NCBI RefSeq assembly: GCF_018131075.1 | Contig: NZ_JAFCLS010000011.1 | Span: 1 to 64,000, forward strand | Origin: Bradyrhizobium sp. JYMT SZCCT0428 | Lineage (GTDB): Bacteria > Pseudomonadota > Alphaproteobacteria > Rhizobiales > Xanthobacteraceae | Length of the DNA stretch: 64,000 nt | Direction of reading: 5' to 3' | In this document: positions 37,451 through 46,798 of the stretch, piece after piece | How the letters are laid out: every line of letters begins with the position of its first letter | How positions within the stretch are numbered: the stretch's first letter is position 1 | Program-made: the position numbers and the translations under genes | The notes under the pieces: generated by a model | What the model was told of the DNA's origin: nothing | Databases searched by the model: none | Seen by the model: only the letters and a program-made list of their open reading frames with translations

Positions 37451-38521
37451 CTAGGTAAGCTTGTCGAGCAGCAAGCCAGAGGCTGTCCTGACGTTCTTTC
37501 GAATCTTTGCCGGTCGTCCCTCATCCCAAAACGAATGTCTCGGGGCGGCATAGGGAATCGACTGGCGCTGCTCAGGACGAAACTGCGCTTTCCAGGCACT
37601 GATCGCCTGTTCCGGCAGATTGATCTCCGTCGCGGTGCCTGCCTCTATCCATTGCTCGATTCCCTTGGTGTCGTCGCGGGAAACGACGGGCAATCCGGTA
37701 TCCTTTGCAATTTCCGTGGCGCGATTATCGATGGAAAGGATCAGCGCGCGACGCTTCCGCTGCAGGGCGCGAATACCCCCGTGCAATCGCGTTCCTATGA
37801 AATCGACATCGTTGTCATCGAGAAACTGGTTGTAACCCTTGATGGTGGGCGGCACCAATTTTATGTCCGTCCAGCCGAACGACGAAAAATACTGATAATC
37901 CTCCTGGGATTGGCAAAAGAAATACAGTTTCTTGTAATGCCTTTTCAGGACGTCCACGTAAGCCCGATCCGATGCGGCCGCCTCCCTCCAGGCAGAGAGC
38001 GTGATAACCGCGTCCCTGGCCCGGGTCCGAGGAATCTTGGCGCAATGATCGGGCGTCAGCGCCCACATCGTCGGACAGGACGTCATCAGCGCGCGGATTC
38101 CCGAATCCGCGAGGTTGTTCTTGGTGTATGTATCCCGGACGGAATGAAGCAGCTCGGGACGAAACGCGGCCTTGAGAAACTGCTTGGTGCGCTCACTCGG
38201 GGGTTTCGTGTAGTCGATCCACCCGGCCCCCAATAGAGTGGTCCGGATTTGGCCGTAAATCTCGGCATCACTTTTGGAAAGCCGCCAAAGCCCATAGCGA
38301 TGCATGTTCGAGGACAGAATATTGGTTCCACCCACGAAGCACCATGTCGATCGCTTTAGAAACGCCCTGGTGCGGTCTGACAGCGATTCATGGCTTGGAA
38401 CCCTATAAATATAGGCGTCCGGAAACAACCCGGTAACAATCCCGTTGACCGCATCCATGATGATTTCATCGCCTAGATTGTCACCGCAAATAGACGTATC
38501 GACGATTGCTATTGTTTCCAT
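37451..38521 (-). CDS. Polysaccharide pyruvyl transferase family protein
   Basis: A 356-residue enzyme of the PS_pyruv_trans family, expected to move pyruvate from phosphoenolpyruvate onto a sugar to form a ketal on the exopolysaccharide. DTSICGDNLGDEIIMDAV near the start is the family's G-x-N-x-GD region, CFVGGTNIL is the glycine strand, and FIGTRLHGGIRALQ (about residues 242-255) is the signature R-x-HG motif. Some members of this fold act in other reactions, so ketal formation is by family only. It is leftward and convergent with the acyltransferase; no close operon partner. Confidence 0.85.
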   Translation of the reverse strand: METIAIVDTSICGDNLGDEIIMDAVNGIVTGLFPDAYIYRVPSHESLSDRTRAFLKRSTWCFVGGTNILSSNMHRYGLWRLSKSDAEIYGQIRTTLLGAGWIDYTKPPSERTKQFLKAAFRPELLHSVRDTYTKNNLADSGIRALMTSCPTMWALTPDHCAKIPRTRARDAVITLSAWREAAASDRAYVDVLKRHYKKLYFFCQSQEDYQYFSSFGWTDIKLVPPTIKGYNQFLDDNDVDFIGTRLHGGIRALQRKRRALILSIDNRATEIAKDTGLPVVSRDDTKGIEQWIEAGTATEINLPEQAISAWKAQFRPEQRQSIPYAAPRHSFWDEGRPAKIRKNVRTASGLLLDKLT

Positions 38522-39307
38522 ATCCGTCCTCGTAGGATGCCCGAACTATCCAGGCAATCCCGTTGTACAATGCTCCCGAGACGGGGCAAGAGATGGCTCC
38601 AGCGATGGAAGACCCTCAGATGCCGAATGCTCGTTTTTATGGCATTTCGCGCTGTTTATTCAGGCTGCGCCTTCCAGCTGCAGAGACGCGGCGCGGCGAC
38701 GTTGTAGCCTTACATCCCGGTCTTGACAACGAGCAGCGCTGCGGAGCCAAGGGTCCTATTCTTCACAGATTAACCAGCTTCTTTCACCACCCGTCCCCGC
38801 TTCGAAGCAACCGCATTCCCGGCAAGACCGTTAATGCTGAGCAGCCTCGAACAATCGGATCCGCAAGGTCGCCACCCTCGCGTGCGTCCGCGAATTTTCT
38901 TCCGATTTATCCGGCCTGGACCGCTTCAAAAATCCCGGCCGCGGCAAGATCGCGTTCGATCGCAAGTCCGGCAAGCATGACGTTCGTCGACACTATACTT
39001 GAACGAATGTCAGGTGATACATTTGAGTAGCAAGCATTGTTTACCGGGAAAGCCCGCCGCTCGGCGGGCTAAGCCGTTTAGCCTGAATGTCAGGCTGCGC
39101 GATGCCGGTGACGAACTAACATGATCGGAGAATAGAGAATGGATCTACTCTGATGCAAGCGGCCTGAACACTAAGCCGCTCTCCGGGACTTCCTATACCG
39201 CCTTGAGACCGTCACGAAGTTGGCTGAACTGGGCAGCTGCTCGACCTTTCATGGAACCAAGGACGAGATCCCTTTGGCTCAGTACTCGATCATAAGGACA
39301 CCAGGTT
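38522..39307. other. Gene-free region upstream of the flippase gene
   Basis: About 785 bases between divergent genes with no supported frame. It contains one strong hairpin (39051-39070) and presumably promoters at both ends. A 155-residue plus-strand frame at 38563 has no ribosome site or family features and reads as low-complexity. Confidence 0.4.
39051..39070. terminator. Orphan GC-rich hairpin
   Basis: AGCCCGCC and GGCGGGCT form a perfect 8-bp stem with a GCTC loop. On the minus strand it is followed by TTTCCC, a weak terminator tail, and on the plus strand by AAGCC. No gene ends nearby, so it may mark a lost gene or an attenuator before the flippase gene. Confidence 0.35.
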
Positions 39308-40750
39308 TTGTCACTTAGACGAAAAGCGATCAGCTCGATGTTATGGAGTGTGCTCGAGCATGGGAGCACAACGCTGATATCGTTTCTTTCCTTGATCGTC
39401 TTTGCCAAATTTCTGGAGCCTCGAGATTTCGGTGCCTACGCGATTGCATTTTCGGTCATCGAGATAATCGGAATTCTTCCAAGTAACTTCTTCTACGAGG
39501 CGCTTGTTCGACTAGACAAGGCCCGCGACGAGCACTTCAATGCTGCGTTTACGATATCGATGCTGCTGGGAATCCTTGCCTTCGGATTCCTGTGGCTGAT
39601 ACTTCCATTTCTGGCGTCGCTGGTGAACGAACCGCGCATCTCCGAGCTCGGAAAGGTGCTTGGTGTCGCGCTGCTGATAACCGGACCCATTAGCATTTTT
39701 ACGGCTCGTCAGAGCCGCGAGTTTGGTTTTCGCGTGCTTGCGCAGCGTACCCTCATTGGGCGCCTTGCGGGCGCCGCACTGGGAATCCTGGCGGCTTTTT
39801 ACCACTTGGGAGTTTGGGCTCTCGTCATCCAGTATTTGTCGATGGTTGTGCTGGGTTCGACGGCGCTCGTCCTGTTCAGTTCGTGGTGGCCACGACTGAC
39901 GACCAAATGGCGTGCTGCAGCCGATCTGTTGCACTACGGCTTTGGATCCGTTGTCGCTCTGTCCGCGACCTTCATAACGAAGCGGGCGTTTGGGTTCTAC
40001 GTCGGGGTGTTCCTCGGTATCGAGCAGGCGGGGTTTTTGAACCTCGCCTTTAGAATCTTCGATACTGTTTGGGCCATCTCTGCGGCTGCGATTTCGGAGG
40101 TAATGCTCCCCTTCATGGCTCGGCTGCAAGGCGACCGTGAGAAACTACTCAGGGCGTATTGTCTGACGCTGGTTGCGGGATGCCTGCTTTTATACCCCGC
40201 TTTCGCAGGCTTGGGCATCGTTGCGCCGGAAGTCATTCAGCTGATGTTTGGAGACAAGTGGATACACGCGGCACAACCCAGCCTTTGGCTCGGGTTGCTG
40301 ATCTTCGTGCAGGCCCCCCGGATTTTTCAATCATCCCTGCTCAAGATATCCGGAAACATCGACACTGTCCGCTCGGTCAATCTTACGGCACTGACCGTCA
40401 TGATTGTCGGAATCGCGGCGACCAAGCTGCCAAGCGTGACGCTGGCGCTGGTGCTGTGGGCTGTAACCGAGACCGTCAATTTCGTGCTTCTCAGCTTTTT
40501 CGTGCAAAGGAAACTGCACTATCCCATACTGAAACAGCTTCGGCTAATACTGGTGCCGTTGTTGGCATCCTGCGCCATGGTTGGGGCTGTTGCACTTGGG
40601 CGGGCGTACCTGCCGCCGAGCCATGCCTTGCTTCAACTGTTCTATTTGTGCGGGATCGGCGCCGTCACCTATATCGGCTTGATTTTGCTTTTCGGCCGGC
40701 GTTCGCTGGTCAACGTTGTTCACGGATTGCGAACGCCCAAGGCACCCTAG
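39308..40750 (+). CDS. wzx: Lipid-linked repeat-unit flippase (Wzx-type, MOP superfamily)
   Basis: A 480-residue membrane protein with about 12-14 hydrophobic segments. It opens with RRKAISSMLWSVLEHGSTT and FAKFLEPRDFGAYAIAFSV, the usual start of Wzx/RfbX-type translocases, which move lipid-linked glycan units across the inner membrane. The TTG at 39308 has AAGGA about 9 bases upstream and is preferred. It stands alone rightward, with a 13-base duplication around its stop, and converges on an SDR gene. Together with the Wzy-like, Wzc and Wza genes it completes a Wzx/Wzy pathway. Confidence 0.87.
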   Translation: MSLRRKAISSMLWSVLEHGSTTLISFLSLIVFAKFLEPRDFGAYAIAFSVIEIIGILPSNFFYEALVRLDKARDEHFNAAFTISMLLGILAFGFLWLILPFLASLVNEPRISELGKVLGVALLITGPISIFTARQSREFGFRVLAQRTLIGRLAGAALGILAAFYHLGVWALVIQYLSMVVLGSTALVLFSSWWPRLTTKWRAAADLLHYGFGSVVALSATFITKRAFGFYVGVFLGIEQAGFLNLAFRIFDTVWAISAAAISEVMLPFMARLQGDREKLLRAYCLTLVAGCLLLYPAFAGLGIVAPEVIQLMFGDKWIHAAQPSLWLGLLIFVQAPRIFQSSLLKISGNIDTVRSVNLTALTVMIVGIAATKLPSVTLALVLWAVTETVNFVLLSFFVQRKLHYPILKQLRLILVPLLASCAMVGAVALGRAYLPPSHALLQLFYLCGIGAVTYIGLILLFGRRSLVNVVHGLRTPKAP

Positions 40751-40773
40751 AAAGGCACCCTAGATTCGATTGC

Positions 40774-41757
40774 TCAATCGAAATCCTTCTCGGACGATAC
40801 TCGCTTCCAATCTCTCAACGAGCTATTGATGTCGTGCTTGAAGACGAAGCCGTTCTCCAGAAGCCGCTTCGGTATGATGTTGGTGGAATGCCAGAGCTTC
40901 TTGATCCGCGCACGATTGATGCCGGTGTTTATGCCGAATTTTTGCATTACTTCGAATGGCAAGGCGGCCAAATTCATCAGCCAGGTCGGGCAGGTTATTC
41001 GCGGAATCTTATATCCCGCGGCCGCGCAGAATGCGCTGCATATTTCGCTGATCGTATAGCGCTCATTGTAGCAAAAATTGTAGGTCAGCACGCCTGTATT
41101 GCGAGCACGCATGAAGATCAGCGATTCCACCAGGTCTTTTACGTAGCCGCACGACTTAACCGTGTCTCGTCGCCCGGGATAGATAAAGGCGCCGCGCGCC
41201 AGCAAACGGGACAATCTCGTAAAGTTGCCTCGCTCCATCAGGCCGTACATGACGGCAGGGCGAACAATCGTTAGCCGTCGCGCCTCGGGTTGTTCCGACT
41301 GCCAGAGTTTGTGAATTTCCTCCGCTGCCAATTTCGACCGACCATACGCACTGGTCGGGGCGAGTTCGGAGTCCTCGTCCAGGGGACGCTCACTTGGTCC
41401 ATAGGTCGATATAGAACTGGTGAAAACGATGGAATTACTGCCGGTGACGCTTGCAAACCGGCAGACCTGCACGGCACCCCGGATGTTGGTATCGAAGTAT
41501 TCCCAATCTGGATGACCAGGTGTAACGTGAACGGCCGCCAGGTTGAACAGGTCTGAAGGAGTCGAATTTGCGAGACTCGCCGGAATCTCGCGTCGGACAT
41601 CTGCCGTGACATAGTCGACGCCATCGACCTTGAATCGGGGCGGGCCGATGTCGGCACATATCACTTTCGTATACTGCCCAGACTCCACCAACGATTTTAT
41701 GAGATGCGAACCGATAAAGCCGGCGCCGCCAAACACGATAGCTTGTTTTGTAGCCAT
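40774..41757 (-). CDS. NAD-dependent sugar epimerase/dehydratase (SDR)
   Basis: A 327-residue extended SDR with GGAGFIGS (residues 10-17), VFTSSIST as the serine site and YGRSK as the catalytic Tyr-x3-Lys. The C-terminal half (RNTGVLTYNFCYNERYT and beyond) differs from the GalE copies in the window, so the nucleotide sugar is uncertain; related proteins are labelled UDP-glucose 4-epimerase-like or dehydratase. It is leftward and divergent from the secreted hypothetical at 41983 across 225 AT-rich bases. Confidence 0.83.
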   Translation of the reverse strand: MATKQAIVFGGAGFIGSHLIKSLVESGQYTKVICADIGPPRFKVDGVDYVTADVRREIPASLANSTPSDLFNLAAVHVTPGHPDWEYFDTNIRGAVQVCRFASVTGSNSIVFTSSISTYGPSERPLDEDSELAPTSAYGRSKLAAEEIHKLWQSEQPEARRLTIVRPAVMYGLMERGNFTRLSRLLARGAFIYPGRRDTVKSCGYVKDLVESLIFMRARNTGVLTYNFCYNERYTISEICSAFCAAAGYKIPRITCPTWLMNLAALPFEVMQKFGINTGINRARIKKLWHSTNIIPKRLLENGFVFKHDINSSLRDWKRVSSEKDFD

Positions 41758-41982
41758 TCATCGATCGTCTGTTAGAGAAAATACCAACATCGTCAATCGA
41801 GCCTTTCAGACGCTCGATTGCTCTTGCCATACGACTTGACCTTGCAAAAAAACAGCCAACCGCCGCATGATCCGCGGGAGGGGAACCAGACCGCAGAATC
41901 GATGCAGTTAAGCGAATTAAACAAGATTAATAGTCGTGGCCGACAAGTAAGGGTAAAATATGAAACTTAGAAAGGCGGTCCC

Positions 41983-42459
41983 ATGACGAAAGCCACTATT
42001 TTGAACAGTATCTCTGCTGGGTCGGGGCCTATATCCGTAGTCACCTTGGCCGTATTTATCTTGTCACTGTTGAGCCCGCAAGTACGCGCACAGACATCGG
42101 CATTCGGAAGGACCTCCCCACCGATCTACGGCGGAACGGCAGGACTGCCGCTTCCGCCTGCTAATCCCTTCTCGACCAGCAAAGGCGGCTCCGGAGGCAG
42201 CCACACGACATCCAGCGGGCAAGCATGCATAAAACTTCATCCGACCGTGGCGCCGCAGCGCGGCAACCCGAAAATCGTCAACCACGACGTATTGGTCGTG
42301 AACGCCTGTGGCCAGACGATCAAGGTTGTAGTTTGCTATTATCAAACCTCGAATTGCATTAATGTTAGCGTTGGCGGGTATCAGAAGCTGGAAAGAACGC
42401 TCGGGATCGCCCCAGCCAGCATGGCGAATTTCCGCTACGAGTATCGCGAGATACTTTGA
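41983..42459 (+). CDS. Secreted hypothetical protein
   Basis: A 158-residue protein with a long N-terminal signal sequence (VVTLAVFILSLLSPQVRAQ). The mature part starts with a Pro/Gly-rich stretch and ends with a small Cys-containing domain (ACIKLHPTVAPQR, VVNACGQTIKVVVCYYQTSNC). Four cysteines suggest a disulfide-stabilised fold. No family is recognised. A purine-rich AGAAAGGCGG precedes the ATG. It starts a short rightward unit with the binding protein at 42482. The window context suggests, but does not prove, a surface-related role. Confidence 0.65.
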   Translation: MTKATILNSISAGSGPISVVTLAVFILSLLSPQVRAQTSAFGRTSPPIYGGTAGLPLPPANPFSTSKGGSGGSHTTSSGQACIKLHPTVAPQRGNPKIVNHDVLVVNACGQTIKVVVCYYQTSNCINVSVGGYQKLERTLGIAPASMANFRYEYREIL

Positions 42460-42481
42460 TCCGCCATTGCTTGAGCAACTC

Positions 42482-43582
42482 ATGCCGGAGGCTGGGACCT
42501 TGCAAAACATGCCGGCTGGTTCCGCGCGACGCGGGCTCGGGCGCAACGGGGATTGGGTACGCCGCCGGGTACGCTTCGCCGTGGCATCCGCGCTGTATTT
42601 CGCAATATTCGTCAGCTGTTCAGCGCAGAGCTATTCCGCCTCGAAATCGACGGCACCGGCCGCCGTCAGCTTTTTTCTGGATGGCCCGGTTACTCCAGCG
42701 GAAATTGGCGCGTTGACATCGCTTAACCGGGGATACTTCAGCGAAGCAAACCTGAAGGTCCATATCGTCGAAGGAACGATGCATGGCCAGGCAACAGCGC
42801 GCGTTGCCAGCACCCCCAGGGCCATTGGCGTCGCCAACGTATTCGATTTCCTCAAGGCCAGGGCTGCCGGGCAACGTCTCATAGCTTTCGCTTCGGCCTC
42901 CGCTCGCAGCCCGATCGTTTTTTACGCGCGACGCGATTCCCACGTCAAATCGATTGCGGACTTCGCCGAAAAAGTCGTCGCCTATGATGCCGGACATCCG
43001 ACTTCAATCGTGTTCGATGCGCTTTTGGCCAGGAACGGTTTTTCCAAATCGAAGATCAGGGAGGTCGCAGGGCAGCGGACCGTTTCCGCGCTGATTGAGC
43101 GAAAGATCGACATACTTCCCGGAAGAATCGGCGAGGAATCTCGTCTGCTCGATCAAATGGGACAGCCTTTTGACCAGATCAATCCGGATGCCTTTGGGCT
43201 GCACCTTTCCGGCAGCGTCTATTTCACACACGAAGACACCCTGAAGCATGAGCCTGACATTGTCCGTCACTTCCTATGGGCCGTTATCCGGGGCTGGGAC
43301 ACGGCATATCAGAAAAACACCGAAGACTTGCAAGCGATTTCCGCGGCGCTACAGATAGCCGACTTCGATGCGATCCGGTTACTGTTGGACCGGTTGCGAC
43401 CACTGCTCCGTCCTTCCGGAACCAGGTTTGCCGAACTTGATTCAAACAAACTGAATACGGCCTTGTCGATCCTCGTTCAGCAGCGGCTGATCAACAATGT
43501 GCCGCGGTTGGCTGAGGCCATAAATTTTGATGTTACGAAGGAGGTCTATCGATCCGATCCACGAAGGCCCTTGGCCAATTGA
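42482..43582 (+). CDS. NMT1/THI5-like periplasmic binding protein
   Basis: A protein of about 366 residues with an N-terminal hydrophobic segment (FAVASALYFAIFVSC, possibly lipoprotein-like) and a domain resembling NMT1/SsuA-type solute-binding proteins: FFLDGPVTPAEIGALTSLNRGYFSEANLKV, then AIGVANVFDFLKARAAGQ and FYARRDSHVKSIADFAEKVVAYDAG. Such proteins bind thiamine precursors, sulfonates or taurine for ABC import, but no matching permease or ATPase is nearby. The frame is open back to 42362 inside the preceding gene; I chose ATG 42482. It ends one base before the stop of the convergent gene at 43584. Ligand unknown. Confidence 0.75.
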   Translation: MPEAGTLQNMPAGSARRGLGRNGDWVRRRVRFAVASALYFAIFVSCSAQSYSASKSTAPAAVSFFLDGPVTPAEIGALTSLNRGYFSEANLKVHIVEGTMHGQATARVASTPRAIGVANVFDFLKARAAGQRLIAFASASARSPIVFYARRDSHVKSIADFAEKVVAYDAGHPTSIVFDALLARNGFSKSKIREVAGQRTVSALIERKIDILPGRIGEESRLLDQMGQPFDQINPDAFGLHLSGSVYFTHEDTLKHEPDIVRHFLWAVIRGWDTAYQKNTEDLQAISAALQIADFDAIRLLLDRLRPLLRPSGTRFAELDSNKLNTALSILVQQRLINNVPRLAEAINFDVTKEVYRSDPRRPLAN

Positions 43583-43583
43583 T

Positions 43584-44369
43584 CTAGTTCCATGGTCGAC
43601 GCTCGATTGGCGCGAGTCCGGGAATATCGAGATATCGTCCTTCGGCGCGCAAATACTTCGAGAACTCATATTTCCGGGTTTCCGAAACGGGCGCCAGGGC
43701 AGGAACGAGTATTTCACGCCTTGACCAGCCGGGACCTGAGAGATTTGCAGCCGCCTGTGCGTGAAAGCCCGATGAAACCAGCGAAGCGAATTCCGTAACC
43801 ACCCGGGCAGCGACGTCCGACGGCAGCTGATCATAGATGGCTAAAGAGAAGCCGTTGCGTTTTACCGAGATCCAGCCCTCGTTCGGACCCAGAAGATATG
43901 ACATGCGAAGATATTGAAGAGCTTTCTCGTTCAGTCCGTTTTCCGTTGCTTCCAGCCAGTACAGAATGAACCAGAGGAAAGGCTGCGTTGGACCGCAGCC
44001 AAGCGCACGCCGGATCGCTTCGCGAAGCGATCGCGTCCGTTCCGAAATAAGCTGACGGTCGACGCTCGCCGTTGCCAGCTCGAACAGTCTCAAATGAACA
44101 ATTGCTTCTGCGCTGGCCAGCGAAGCTTGGCAGCTATCCAACGTCGGAGCCGGTGGAAGGATGCCTTCTAGCAACTTAACGTCAAAGGATTGGCCGGACA
44201 GCACCCGCGGCGCCATGCGGGTGACATTGTAGCTCTTGACGAGAAGCGGCATGACCGACCAGCTCCATGCTAGGCCCGCCACCGCAGGGACAGCAACCAG
44301 AGCGCTAATTGCTACTCGGATGAATATAATATCCCGCGCCAAGTCCGAACGACCGTCAATGATACCCAT
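43584..44369 (-). CDS. Membrane-anchored hypothetical protein beside wzc
   Basis: A 261-residue protein with one N-terminal hydrophobic helix (IRVAISALVAVPAVAGLAW) and a soluble, probably helical, domain. LWFILYWLEATENGLNEKALQYLRMSYLLGPNE looks TPR-like and closely parallels a segment of the protein at 56074, where SEALKMSYFLAPNE occurs at the same place. Its start overlaps the 3' end of wzc by 14 bases, so it belongs to the wcaJ-wza-ligase-wzc operon. A role in assembly or regulation of export is inferred from location. No enzymatic motif is visible. Confidence 0.72.
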   Translation of the reverse strand: MGIIDGRSDLARDIIFIRVAISALVAVPAVAGLAWSWSVMPLLVKSYNVTRMAPRVLSGQSFDVKLLEGILPPAPTLDSCQASLASAEAIVHLRLFELATASVDRQLISERTRSLREAIRRALGCGPTQPFLWFILYWLEATENGLNEKALQYLRMSYLLGPNEGWISVKRNGFSLAIYDQLPSDVAARVVTEFASLVSSGFHAQAAANLSGPGWSRREILVPALAPVSETRKYEFSKYLRAEGRYLDIPGLAPIERRPWN

Positions 44370-46746
44370 ACTGCTTGTAATAACGGTTGTAATGGTAATC
44401 GCCCTCTGCCCTGCCGTAGCGGGTCATTCTCTTGAGATCGACCTTATTCAGCACCGCACCAAGAAGTTTGTGCTGAAAAACAGGCATCTCGCTGATCGCT
44501 CGCTGGACAACATCCGTTTTGGTGCGACCCCACTCAATGACGAGTATGTAACTATCGACGAGCTTACCCGTCCCACGCACGTCTACAATCGGGGCGATCG
44601 GCGATAGATCGAGCACAATCCTGTCGTACGTTCCGCGCAGCTTCTGAAACAGTTGCTCCATAGCTTCCGACAGAAGGATGTCGCTGGTATGCGCCAGTCG
44701 CGCTTCGATCGCCGTCGGCAGGAAATGCAGCCCGGTTGACGGATCGCTCCAAACAACCTCTTCAAGGGTTGCGGTGCCCAGCAGGACTTCCAGCAGGCCT
44801 CTGTTGGCAGACGGAGCAAGCTGCCGCGTTAACGATGGATTTCTAAGATCCCCGTCCACCAGGAGCGTCCGCACGCCGCTCTTTGCCATCACCGCTGCAA
44901 ACGCTGAGCTCGTGGTCGTCTTCCCCTCATTGGGCAGCGTTGAAGTTATCCCGATCACCTTGCTCGACGTATCCAGCGAGCCGAGTTCCAACGCCATCCG
45001 GATCGATCGCATGGCTTCGGCCGCCCTGGAAAACGGCGAAGCGATTACAAAATCCATGACCCCGGGTTCGGAAGAAAAGACTCGCGAGGGAAGACCTGTC
45101 CGGGTCTGGCTCGCAGGGCTTGCAGCGATCCGACGTGTCCGGTCGTTGCTGCCGAGATTTCCCGACAGCTTCTTGAGGAACGTGGAAACCGTCGTGAGGT
45201 GCCCACTACCGGATACATCGCCGGATCCCCGCAGTTGCCCCGCCAGTTCCGCGGAATCCACCTTGGGCACGATCGCGATACAGGGGACTTCCAGTTCGGA
45301 TTCGATCTGTTCGCTGGTCCGGAAAACGCGATCTGAAAGGTCCCGAATCGTAGCCAAGCCGAAAGCCACAATGGTTCCGCCAAACAAACAAATCAAAGCC
45401 ACCATGCTCGTCTTCGGCGCGCTTTTGCCCAGGGCTGGCGACGCCTGAGTGATGACGCGCGCCTCGGTCATCGGGAAAGACTGCTGCTGAACCGATACCA
45501 TGTAAAGCTGCAGAAAATTGTCGGCGAGGGCCCGCGAGCTTTGCGCGTTGCTCTCCAGGTCGCGCAATATGATCTGGGCCTGGTTTGTCTGATTGGTCTG
45601 ACTGATCGTCGTGCCGAGGCTTGCCTCGACAGATTGCTGCCTTGATTTCGCGATTTCCAGGTCGCTCTTGTAGGATTCGGCGATCCGGCGCAGCTCATCG
45701 GAGATTGACCTGCGAATTTCCTTCATCTGATTTTGCAGATTTATCACCGCGAGATGCTGCGCGCCGTATTTCTGAGACCAGTTTGATTCGCGCGCAGCGA
45801 GATCGAGGTATTGGGTACGCAGCCTGTTAATGACATCGTTTCGAAGGGTGTCGGTAACAGTCGCGATATCGTTGACCAGCGCATCTTCCTTGCTGTTGCG
45901 AAGAATGTCGTTGATGCGGTCAAAACGCGCCTGAGCCTCGGCCGTGGTTGCGCGGGCGATCGTCAACGAGCTGTTGACCTCGGACAATTGCTGCTCGTTG
46001 AGAAGGCGGCCGCCGGCATCGACAATATTGTTCTTGGCCTTGAAGTCGACCACCGCGCGGTCCGCAGCGGACGCCTGAGCGCGAAGTTCACTCAGCCGAT
46101 CCTGCAGCCACGTTGCCGCCCTGCGTGAGGCCTGATACTTCGATTCCAAAGAATCAACGATATAAGCTTCTGCGACCGCGTTTGCGATCTGGGCCGCCAG
46201 TGCCGGGTCTTCCGATTGATACGTAATCTCGATGACGTAGCTGAGCAGCCGGCGCTTGATCGTGAGCATGCTCTGAAATCGATACAGGGCAGCCCTGGTA
46301 AGCATAAAATCAGACGGCGCATCACCGTCGTCAAACGAGAATATGTCCAGGATCGCCGACATCAATCCGCCGCCACCGACAAATTCCTTTTTCTCCTTGA
46401 GACGCAAATCCTTGACGACCGCGAGTGCGATGCTCTCGGACCTCATGATTTCAACCTGGCTGTCGACCATCGCAGAATCAACCGGGGCCTCTACCCCCAT
46501 TGGATTTTGCTGCTGAAGCATTTGGGTCTTGCGGCTATCAATGACCATCTCGGCCATGCTTGAATAGCGCTTGGGCGTCGTCAAAATATAGACGCCGCCC
46601 AATGCGCAGGACAGCAACACAACAATAACAATCAGGTAGAACTGGCGCTGGAAAACCTTCGTTACCCAAGAAAGGGTTTCTTGGATAGAATCGGATTCCC
46701 GCCCTTCCGTAGCTTGACTCTGGAATGGCTTCGATCTTTGCAGCAT
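44356..46746 (-). CDS. wzc: Wzc/ExoP-type polysaccharide co-polymerase and tyrosine autokinase
   Basis: A 796-residue inner-membrane protein that controls chain length and export. Residues about 30-130 form the Wzz domain with the first transmembrane helix (FYLIVIVVLLSCALGGVYIL). A long coiled-coil periplasmic region follows, and a second helix lies near 450. The cytoplasmic BY-kinase has Walker A in LPNEGKTTTSS near 602, Walker A' in LLVDGDLRNP near 625 and Walker B VLDLSP near 710. The last 20 residues hold seven tyrosines, the autophosphorylated tail. Both halves are fused, as in proteobacterial Wzc. It lies between a secreted protein gene and a co-transcribed hypothetical gene. Confidence 0.93.
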   Translation of the reverse strand: MLQRSKPFQSQATEGRESDSIQETLSWVTKVFQRQFYLIVIVVLLSCALGGVYILTTPKRYSSMAEMVIDSRKTQMLQQQNPMGVEAPVDSAMVDSQVEIMRSESIALAVVKDLRLKEKKEFVGGGGLMSAILDIFSFDDGDAPSDFMLTRAALYRFQSMLTIKRRLLSYVIEITYQSEDPALAAQIANAVAEAYIVDSLESKYQASRRAATWLQDRLSELRAQASAADRAVVDFKAKNNIVDAGGRLLNEQQLSEVNSSLTIARATTAEAQARFDRINDILRNSKEDALVNDIATVTDTLRNDVINRLRTQYLDLAARESNWSQKYGAQHLAVINLQNQMKEIRRSISDELRRIAESYKSDLEIAKSRQQSVEASLGTTISQTNQTNQAQIILRDLESNAQSSRALADNFLQLYMVSVQQQSFPMTEARVITQASPALGKSAPKTSMVALICLFGGTIVAFGLATIRDLSDRVFRTSEQIESELEVPCIAIVPKVDSAELAGQLRGSGDVSGSGHLTTVSTFLKKLSGNLGSNDRTRRIAASPASQTRTGLPSRVFSSEPGVMDFVIASPFSRAAEAMRSIRMALELGSLDTSSKVIGITSTLPNEGKTTTSSAFAAVMAKSGVRTLLVDGDLRNPSLTRQLAPSANRGLLEVLLGTATLEEVVWSDPSTGLHFLPTAIEARLAHTSDILLSEAMEQLFQKLRGTYDRIVLDLSPIAPIVDVRGTGKLVDSYILVIEWGRTKTDVVQRAISEMPVFQHKLLGAVLNKVDLKRMTRYGRAEGDYHYNRYYKQYGYH

Positions 46747-46798
46747 GGTGTTCCGCTGGTTCTCTATAGTGCCAGGTAGGCCCGTTGAAGAAAGCTCT

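Noticed and set aside
44678..45448. 256-residue plus-strand frame over wzc
   Set aside because: It is antisense to the clearly coding kinase domain and has no family features.
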